DNA of 64,000 nt from Tausonia pullulans (taxonomy: Eukaryota; Basidiomycota; Tremellomycetes; Cystofilobasidiales; Mrakiaceae), in assembly GCA_951802195.1 (NCBI GenBank), contig OX637635.1, forward strand, positions 310,001 to 374,000. Reading direction: 5' to 3'. Below the pieces are notes generated by a model that saw only the letters and a program-made list of their open reading frames with translations, was not told where the DNA came from and did not search any database. The position numbers were made by a program, and so were the translations under genes. Shown here one piece after another: positions 56,206-64,000 of this stretch. Every line of letters starts with the position of its first letter. The stretch's first letter is position 1.

Positions 56206-58671
56206 ATGTCAACGACTTCTTCACGCCCTTGGAGCTCCCAGCATCGCTCAGATGCTTCTGCTTCGGCCGACTCGTGCAGCGGACGAGCACTCCTCACGCC
56301 AGCTGAGAAGGACGTTTTTGTCCTTTCGACGGCTTTGAAGCTCCTTCTCTTTCCTTCCTAGTCAGTGTGCTCACTTGCAAGATCAACGAGCGCGGCAAGG
56401 TGCGACACTCCGCTGACGACCGACGACGCGCCGGGACCGTTCCGATTCGACTGAACAGCCGCTCGACCGACTTCGAGGTCCATCGCAACTGGCTCGCCAT
56501 CACGCAACAGCTGCCCATCTCCAAGTGGTACTGGGATGTGAGAGGCTCTTTAAATGCCGATCTTAGTCCCATGACTGATAATTCGCTTCATGCAGACCAC
56601 GTCGGAATGGAGTGCGTCGTCCTGCTCCTCCATCTTTGTCGAAGCACACATTCTGATTCTACTACATCTCAATAACGTCCTCTTGTAGCTCTGTGAGGCT
56701 ATTCCCGTCTGCGACTGAACTGCACACACACTGATACCTCTTCTCTCAGCGACTACCCTCCCTTCTTCGCCCACTTTGAGCATGCGCTCTCCCACATCGC
56801 TCAGCTATTCGACTCGGGCATCGTTGGTCTCAACAATCTGAACTATGCCTCCCCAGCCTGCGTCGCGTTCCAGCGTTCTTCCGTCCTGGTTACGGAGGCT
56901 CTTGTCCTTGGGAGCGGACTGTTGCAGTGCGTCACTCCCTTTCTCTCTGGAGGATCCGGACTTGAGTCTGACCTGCGATCTCCAGATTTAAGCGCACCGC
57001 CGAGGACGAGGCGACGCAGCTGGTCATTTCGGCCAGCTTGCTCCTCCACCCGGGCTTCCTTATCGTCGACCACATACACTTCCAGGTGAGTGTGCCGCTG
57101 GCATAATCCCTTGCTTGTCGCTGACTAACAACCTGCTCTAAGTACAACGGCGTCATGTACGGCATCCTGCTTTGGAGTCTCTGGCATGCCAAGCAGGGCA
57201 ATCTCCTCCTCTGTGGATGGCTCTTTGCGATCCTCCTCAACTTCAAGTGGGTCTCCCTCTCTCTGACTCCACGGCCAACATTGACGTTCAACTTTCTTCA
57301 GGCACATCTACCTCTACCTCGCCCCTCCCTACTTTGTATTCCTTCTCCGGGCCTACTGCCTCCCCGGCTCCTTCGGTGAGCACCTTTACGGCTCGAAATA
57401 ACCGAGAGTTTGGCATTTGACCCTTCTTCCTCCAGACACCCTCAATGTCACCAATCTTGCAAAACTCGGTGGCGTCGTCATCACCACCTTTGCCATCTCG
57501 TTCGGCCCCTTCTTGAGGGATCTCCCCCAGCTCGGAACCCGACTCTTTCCCTTCACGCGAGGCCTCAATCACGCTTACTGGGCGCCGAACGTTTGGGCCC
57601 TCGTCACGCTAGCCGACCGCATCCTCCTGAAATGTAGGTTTGACTATCCCTTCAAAAGTGATACAAGCTGATAACCCCGTGAACCCTCCTCCAGGCGGCG
57701 GGCTGCCGGGTTTCAAACTCGACGTGTCCCAAGCCGGTGTGGAGAGCTCGACGCGCGGCTTCGTCGGCGACACAGTCTTTGCTGTGCTACCCAACATTAC
57801 CCCGACGCACTGCCTGCTCCTGACTGTTCTCCTTCAAGGGGTGAGTATGACTTAACCCCCTGCTTTCCCCGGTTCTGCCCTGACGTCCGTGCTATTCAGA
57901 CCTTCCTCGTCAAGCTCTGGCGCCAGCCCAAATTCAAGACGTTCGTCTGGGCGCTCACTCTCTCTGGCTTTACAAGCTTCATGGTTGGATGGCACGTCCA
58001 CGAAAAGGCCGTGCTGCTAATTCTCGTCCCGCTAAGGTACGTCCGCTATGGGGCCTGCATCCTCCTCCTCCTCCTCCTCCTCCGCCCCAAACAGAAGCTG
58101 AGGCATGCCGTCTTCCTGGTCCAGCCTGCTCGCCGCCGAAAACTATGCGTTTTTTCGGACGTTTGTCATTGCTTCGGTCGCTGGAGTTGTTTCGCTCTTT
58201 CCTCTGCTGTTTACGCCGTTGGGTGCGTCCTCTCACTTGCCTGTGAGCTTGAGTCTCTCTGACCATTGCAGCGCACTTCAGAGACGCCCGTTAAGGTCCT
58301 CTACTCGGTCATCTGGTGCACTCTGACTTTCTACTCGCTCTCCCGCGTCGTCTACCGGTCTGTCCTTGTTCTGCCCTTCCTTCCTCGTCCAGCTCTTAAC
58401 GTCTTCTGTCCCTTCACTCAGCCCTTCTCCGACCCTCCTCTCCTCACTCATCCACTCTGCCGAATCCATTTACCTCGCCCTCTTCCCCCTTCTCCAACTC
58501 TTCGTCTCGGTCCTCCACCCGGCGGTCAGCAAGAACGAAGATGCATTCCTCCCGCTGATGGTAACGAGCGTCTATTGCGCTCTGGGGCTTGTATGGAGTT
58601 GGGCGAGACTGATTTGGTGTGGGTGGGGATGGCTGGAGGACGACGACGACGAGAAGAAGAAGGTTGAGTGA
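56206..58671 (+). CDS. ALG8: ALG8-type dolichyl-phosphate-glucose alpha-1,3-glucosyltransferase
   Basis: ER multi-pass GT57 enzyme adding the second glucose to the dolichol-linked Glc1Man9GlcNAc2 oligosaccharide. Start ATG 56206. Exons: 56206-56360, 56459-56537, 56596-56611, a 4-nt exon 56689-56692, from 56750, and further ones to TGA at 58669-58671. The N-terminal exon ends [11 protein letters not shown], joining [20 protein letters not shown]; human ALG8 has [20 protein letters not shown]. The invariant catalytic [15 protein letters not shown] is assembled across three introns: TGG A, then CTCT, then [24 protein letters not shown] follows. ALG8-specific text ([20 protein letters not shown] and [16 protein letters not shown]) separates it from ALG6. 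About a dozen hydrophobic segments are spread over the length. The C-terminus is charged ([10 protein letters not shown]). The retained Asp in LDYPP and the HFQYNG suggest an active enzyme. Confidence 0.92.
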
Positions 58672-58791
58672 TGAGGGTCGCGAATATGGAGTCTGCTCGT
58701 CCTTTCCTTCGGATTAAGCAAAGCAAGGAAGAAGAAAAGACGGGACCCGCCTAAAACGGATATCCCCGCCGCGAACATAACATCACCTCCG

Positions 58792-60573
58792 CTAGTCTCC
58801 CCCCTGTATCGGATCCACATTCCCGTTGCCATCCCCCTCATCGCTCGCGTACCCGTTCGTGTCCGCTCCTCCGCCACCACCTCGATGCAAGCCTCCCTCA
58901 TCAGCCCCACCACCCCCTTCACCACCATCGAGCCCACTCGCAGCCGCGGCGGCGGCGCCGAGCCCGAGGACATCATCGACGTCGGAGAAGAGGTCATCGT
59001 CGTCGTAGAAGTCGTCATCGTCGTCGCCCATGTAGAAGGGGTCTTGTGATGGATTCCTGGGGAGTACACGGTACGTCAGTCCACACCCCGGATCGTCTCG
59101 CAAGAAAGCCAAAGGGAAGAACACGCACATGAACGCCCTAATCCTCGCCTCTCCCCGAATCCTCTCCAGTTCATCCATGAACGGTCGTACCTTCCCACTC
59201 TCCCCAAGCCGTCCACCCTGATCGCGACGCTCGCCCAGCGACATCCCTGCCGTCGCCCTCTCCGCGGCTCTCAAATCGTGCGCCAACTGCCTCGCGGCCG
59301 CCTGTTCGCGTTCGCGCTGGACGACGTGCGCTTGGAGAGCGATGGATTCATCGAGGCCCAGCGGGTTGGTGAGGCCACGTTTGGAGGGGGTTGCGTGGGT
59401 CCTGTCGGTGTGGATAGGAGTCAGCTATGAAAGAAGAAAAGCCAGGGGAGAGGGCTGAGGGGAACATACGGTTTCGGTGACGATGCACTCGGTCTCCTCA
59501 ATTCTGACGACGAAGGAGGGGAGCCGAGACTCATGGTGAGCATCGACAATGACATATCCGGTCCCACGGGTGGGGAGGATGCTTGAGTGGAGAGGAGCGC
59601 CATGCGGTGCTCAAGTGCCGATTGGGTTTCGAGAAGGCGGACGCGGTGGGGATCTTCGGGGAAGGATGGGGGGAGAGGTGGGAAGATTGTCCTGCAGTGA
59701 GAGAGAGTGGTGTAGTGAGCTCGGGGTTGTTGTTGGTCTAAGAAGCGAGGAGGACCGAGGAGGACCGAGGAGGACGTACCGGTCGGAAAGGACGCGGGAG
59801 TTGCGGGTCCATTCCATGTCGAGCTCCTGAGGAGAGTTTATACGCAGGCAAAGGATGGGGAAGGAAGCGAGGGGAGCGCGAAGAGACAGGACGACAGAAG
59901 ACAGGACGCGCGCGATCAGCTCCGAAACTCAAGCCCGTTGTCGCTCGTGCATACTCACATCATATGACATCTCCTCGATCTTCCTGGCCCTTTCCCTCGG
60001 CCCTCTTCGCGTCCCTTCCGTCTGTGGTGCCCTTGGCGAAGCACGAGGTAAGCCCCCGCCGACGCCGCCGTGGCCATGGTGGTAGTGGCCTCCGATGGGG
60101 AGAGCGGCGAGCGAGAGGCTCGGCGACGTCGGGTTCGTGCTATGGGGAGAGTTGGGGGGAGAGGACTCGGGCGAAGAAGGAACGCGGCCGGTGGAGGAGG
60201 GAGGGGCGGCGATGATGGCGCTCGAGCGGCTGGGGAGGTGGAGCATGGTACCCGTGGGAGAGAAGGGTGGTCCGGTGACGTGAGGAGGGTAAGGCAGTAG
60301 GAGAGAAGGAAAGGAGAGCGACGTCGCAGAGGGTGTAGATCGGTGTCCCTCTGCGGGAGACAAAAGTGAGAGCGCTGAGTGTGAGAGAAGATAGTCCGAG
60401 GTGAGCGTGTTGGATCTGTTGTCGAGGACGGATAATGGATGGTGATGATGGTTCGAGAGAAAGAGAGCGAGGGGCAGGGCGAGAGAGACGGCCCTCGCCG
60501 GCGCGGGTTGCTCAGCCGGTCTGGCCTCTTCGACTTGAGACGCAGCCTCATCACTGACACGTTTAGCAGTCAT
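58792..60573 (-). CDS. unrecognised disordered protein with acidic C-terminus
   Basis: Family not recognised. ATG at 60573 (MTAKRVSDEAASQVEE). Exon 1 (to about 59960) is Ser/Pro-rich with His and Gly patches (PIGGHYHHGHGGVGGG) and ends RERARKIEEMSYD at a GTGAGT donor. A short exon gives ELDMEWTRNSRVLSDR. The next reads TIFPPLPPSFPEDPHRVRLL then LETQSALEHRMALLSTQ. Another has SKRGLTNPLGLDESIALQAH and VRPFMDELERIRGEARIRAF. The last exon is acidic (NPSQDPFYMGDDDDDFYDDD, DLFSDVDDVLGLG) and ends Gly-rich at TAG 58792-58794. Short conserved-looking helices separated by disorder suggest a scaffold or adaptor, but no domain is named. It is convergent with ALG8 (120 bp apart). The last exon may be read through an intron at about 59053-59124. 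Confidence 0.55.
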
Positions 60574-61691
60574 TGCTGGTGCAACCGTAGAGATCAAGCA
60601 CACTACGTCGTCAAGCGTGCCCAAGCTGGCCGCACAGGCTGTCGGAAATGAGGTTGATCGCGACGCCCCATCGTCTTACTGTTCTTTACGCATTTTTCGC
60701 TCAAAAACAGTAAGCCACAGCCAATAGGACGCTCTGTAGAATCTGGACGGGAGATCTGTTGTCAATAATCCCCGCGGATCTGTGCTTCAGAAAGCTGCAT
60801 GCGCTCTCTACTCTCTGGCTGATGCTCCAAGTCGCTGACCTTGAACGACTACGGATGCTACAACACCCGAACGGTGACTTGCCTGCCGGGCACCTCCCCC
60901 CATCTCAGAAGCGAGACGGGGATCCCAAGAGATTGGGACCCACTGGCCGTGCTGCATCGACCGATCGCCATCGGCAACGGGGTGCTGAAGTGACAGCGCG
61001 CGCGCGACAGGCTGAGACGAAAGAGCCGATGTTGCCTTCGCAGCAGGCAGATGGACACAGCAACATCCTCGCTCACAAGTTGTTTCATCACTGAAGCCGC
61101 AACTTCACGGCGCTCCTCTACAACATCGCGTAGTGGGAGAGGAGACGAAGAAACGGTCAGAGCCAACGACCGCATGGGCCTAACCCAGCGGAGGCGAGGA
61201 AGGGCGAGAGCAAGCGAAGGCCAGGACAACCTGCGTTTCTTGCCCGCGTCCCTCGTTTAGCAGCCACCCCTCGTCAAGCTCTCTCGTCAAAGTACGTTCC
61301 CACCTCATGGCCAGCCCTCCTTGCATCCTTCCCTCCCCTTGGATCACCAACACAAGACACGCCCTTCAACGACGCTCTGCTGAGAGGACGCCCGCCGGGC
61401 GAGGGCAGGGCGAGGAGGCAGGACGCGGCGCGAAATTCTTTCGTTAGGCCAGCCCGTGCTGCCCCGTCTCGCCTCTGCCCTTTGGGGCCAGACGTGGAGG
61501 ATGTCCGTATCCACCTGCTGGTCTTGGAGCTGGGCGTGTCGAGGATGAATACCATGGTGTTGGCGAGGAGGAGCCAGGCAGAGGAGGGTGGCCTTCTAAA
61601 GGAGGAGCTTTTTTGCTGACCCCGCTCTTGCGCCTTCGCTGCTCTACTCGTGTCCCCCTCTTGCTCGCCGCCTTCTCTCCCCTCCTACCAG
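60574..61691. promoter_or_regulatory. divergent promoter with a CCAAT box, unknown protein / RPL9
   Basis: About 1.1 kb between divergent starts. CCAAT occurs at 60721-60725 (context ACAGCCAATAGG), a good Hap/NF-Y match about 150 bp from the minus-strand start. On the RPL9 side a pyrimidine-rich leader (61610-61691) ends CTACCAG directly before the ATG. This looks like a 3' splice site and suggests an intron within the RPL9 5' untranslated region, common for ribosomal-protein genes. Confidence 0.45.
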
Positions 61692-62593
61692 ATGAAGGAC
61701 ATCCTCAAGACTGAAGACTTCACCATCCCCGAGGGCGTCACCGTCGCGATCAAGTCCCGGATCGTCAAGGTCACCGGACCTCGCGGAGAGCTCACCAAGA
61801 ACATCCGTCACATCAACCTCGACATCCAGCTCGTGGGTGTTTCGCCCTTGCATGAGGACGCTTAGTCAATGCTGATTCAAAGATGCTTCTCATGTCTGCA
61901 GATCAAGAAGTCGAACTCGATCACTCTCTCGGTCTGGCACGGAGGACGCAAGCACATTGCTTGCCTCCGCACCGTCCGCTCTCTCATCGAGAACATGATC
62001 AAGGGTGTCACCGTCGTGAGTAGTCCAGTCCAGCTCACGTTGTTTAGAGAGAAAATATCAGAGCAGTGCCTGATTCTCTTTGTCGCATCCGCGCGCGCGC
62101 TTCTCCAGGGATTCCTTTACAAGATGCGCGCCGTCTACGCCCATTTCCCGATCAACTGCATCATCAACGATGGCGGCAAGTCCGTCTCGATCCGCAACTT
62201 CCTCGGTGAGCCCTGTCTGCTTCTTGGTCTCAACCTGAAGGAAGCAGCTGTCTGACTTCTCCACTCCAGGCGAGAAGCGCGTCCGTGAGATCCCCATGCT
62301 CGAGGGTGTCACCATCTCCGAGTCCAAGGCCCAGAAGGATGAGATCCTTCTCCAGGGTAACGACCTCCAGAACGTCTCCCAGTCGGCCGCCTCCATCCAC
62401 GGAGCCTGCCTCGTCAAGAACAAGGGTATGTCCTCTGTTCCTCTTAACCTCTCGCCGTGTTATCCAAAGCTTCCTGCCCGGTGCGCAGGTGAGGTGATTG
62501 TTGACGCTCTGATGTCTTTCTTCAATAGATATCCGAAAGTTCCTCGACGGTATCTACGTCTCGGAGAAGACCACCGTCGTCCAGGAGGACTAG
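61692..62593 (+). CDS. RPL9: 60S ribosomal protein uL6 (RPL9)
   Basis: Structural protein of the large ribosomal subunit. Five exons: 61692-61832, 61902-62015, 62109-62205, 62270-62425 and 62529-62593. They sum to 573 nt, 190 residues, in frame; yeast L9 has 191. The start [20 protein letters not shown] matches yeast MKYIQTEQQIEVPEGVTVSI. Then [80 protein letters not shown] and the end [18 protein letters not shown]. The stop TAG is at 62591-62593. Codon use is strongly C-ending, as expected for a highly expressed gene. The ATG directly abuts a CTACCAG acceptor-like sequence, so a leader intron is likely. Confidence 0.97.
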
Positions 62594-64000
62594 AGCTGTT
62601 CGCCCCTTTTATGGACGGATCGACGCTTTGGCAGGAGAGGGGATGTAGTCTGCGAGATCATGCCCTTTTCGACGAGATCTTCCCTTCGAGATGTGTGCCA
62701 GAGATCGAGACAGAAAGAAGGAGATACATTGAGCAGGGCTGAACTGGCGTTCGTCGTCAAGTTAGGTTTAAGTCGGTGGTGTTAGGCATTGCGTGAAGTT
62801 GGCATGGGTGAATCAATTCTCTGGTCACAAAACAACATCGCTTATTATGTATTCCCGGGTCGCTCAGGAGCCACGGGCGGGTCGATGGTGCGCGCGTTTT
62901 CTGGGCTCGCGGTTGTGAAAGCAAAACAGTCCCATGTGTCCAGCTCAGCTTGTCTAGCGGCGGTTTCCTCTGCGCAGTGCGCGCGCGCCATTCTGTTCAC
63001 CGCTAGAAGCCCGGCCCCGCCTTCCTTTGCGTCGCAACTGACCCTCCAGCGGAGCGACCCTGACTTGTGCTGGCGGCGGGATGGCCGTTCGACTCTGCAC
63101 TCAGATAGGGCAGAGCTTTGCTGGCAAACAAGCGCACTTTCAGAGTCAGGCATGAGCGGCTGTTGCACCAAGCGCAGACCCTCACTCGCCCGTCTTCTGA
63201 GACGGTGCGCGGAGATCGCGACGAAAGAACGACCGTCAGAGGACAGCAACCAGATCCGGCCATGCTTGATGATGTCTTACTGCTTGTGTGCCGACGTTGA
63301 TCCGTACGTCGTCGTGGGGCCGCGTCGGCAACGCGTTGAAAGAAGCCGGTGTAGTAGACCTCTCTCTCTGTCGCGCTTCGCCTGCAAAAAAAAATGCCCA
63401 TTCTACTCTGCTCCTACAAGAGCCGTCTCCCAGAACGGGGGCTCTCTTCTTTTTCTGCTCGATCTTCTCGGGAGGAAAAGCCATCCTTTCACAGCCCCCT
63501 TTAGTCAGTCCATTGCTTCCGCGTTGAAAACGCGTCGCGATTGTCTTTTGTCCTTTCGCCGATGCGGGGCAAGAAACAAGCTTTCACATCGCGTCTCTGT
63601 CCTTCGATCCTTTCTCCCCCATTCCCTTCAGCCCAGCCCTCCCTCCGCCCCTAGCGGTTTTTGCGCCTCCCTCCGACGACCGCCATCGACGACTTCTTCA
63701 TACGGAGAATCCCCCTCAGCTCCAGATCAGGCCATCCGGACCCGGCTCGCTCGACGCCGTTCCCCCTTCCCCCCTACTTCCTCTTCATCCTTGTGACGCC
63801 CTTCCTTCCTCCCTTCCTCTTTCCCCCGTCAGCTCAGCGCACGCCAGCCAGCCTCGCCAACCCAGCGCTTCCTCGTCGTCATTCTCAAGGCTCATCCTCC
63901 CCACCACCTCGTTCCTGGCGCAACGAGTCCCTCGCCTTCAGCAGCCAGCAAGCCTGGCCCCCGACGACGCCTGACCCCTTCCCTTCAGCCCACCCTTCCA
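62594..64000. other. right-hand flank without a recognised gene
   Basis: The 3' flank of RPL9 and then unassigned sequence. A 335-codon open frame (62789-63796) overlaps antisense frames, is rich in Arg/Ser/Cys and shows no domain, so it is not called. From about 63590 to the edge the plus strand is strongly C/T-rich with CAGCC/CTCGCC clusters, resembling the promoter or long leader of a gene starting beyond the window. Confidence 0.4.

Noticed and set aside
62789-63796. 335-codon open frame on the plus strand after RPL9
   Set aside because: Arg/Ser/Cys-rich, mirrored by long antisense frames, no domain-like segments or splice pattern; typical of chance openness in GC-rich DNA.
1-64000. tRNA, rRNA, CRISPR array, LTR element or other virus-like element
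   Set aside because: A read-through by eye found no tRNA B-box-like cloverleaf, no rRNA segments, no spaced direct-repeat array, no paired long terminal repeats and no reverse transcriptase, integrase or capsid motifs.

Overview
The window reads as one nuclear contig segment of a GC-rich basidiomycete fungus. Nearly every gene is split by many short introns (mostly 50-120 nt, donors GTGAGT or GTGCGT), coding sequence favours C/G at third positions, and proteins match fungal families (Zn2Cys6 regulator, Dal5-type permease, Drs1, Alg8, Leu1, Mer3/HFM1). A Pucciniomycotina yeast lineage (Microbotryomycetes-like) is my inference; the sequence alone does not fix the species. I saw no tRNA, rRNA, CRISPR array or intact transposon.

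Left part (1-9.4 kb): an RPAP3-like HSP90/R2TP co-chaperone (+), a convergent two-helix membrane protein of unknown role (-), a small DUF3224-like barrel protein (-), and, divergent from it, a 987-residue NDR/AGC kinase with a CRIB-type Rho-GTPase-binding motif in its N-terminal half (+). A degraded coding tract (9.9-10.4 kb) follows.

Catabolic block (10.8-20.5 kb): a Dal5/allantoate-permease-family transporter (-), a Jlp1/TauD-type Fe(II)/2-oxoglutarate dioxygenase (-) and a divergent Zn2Cys6 transcription factor (+) lie side by side. Together they look like a small uptake, cleavage and regulation unit for an organosulfonate such as taurine. This is the most interesting functional inference in the window.

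Middle (20.5-32.5 kb): gene-poor stretches surround an unrecognised coiled-coil protein (-), an Otu2-type deubiquitinase with a very long low-complexity leader (+) and ER membrane complex subunit EMC3 (+).

Right part (32.7-62.6 kb): mostly housekeeping. It holds HFM1/Mer3 meiotic helicase (-), an O-fucosyltransferase-like Golgi protein (-), a CUL4-type cullin (+), Drs1/DDX27 ribosome-biogenesis helicase (+), Leu1 isopropylmalate isomerase (-), an ARL5-type small GTPase (-), Alg8 glucosyltransferase (+), an acidic unknown protein (-) and ribosomal protein uL6/RPL9 (+). The last 1.4 kb is without a gene and pyrimidine-rich.

Exon structures were deduced by eye from splice consensus, frame continuity and conserved protein motifs. 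Where exon lengths were summed and divide by three this is stated. The gene models show very small exons: two of 4 nt (EMC3, ALG8) and others of 7, 11, 12, 13, 16 and 17 nt.
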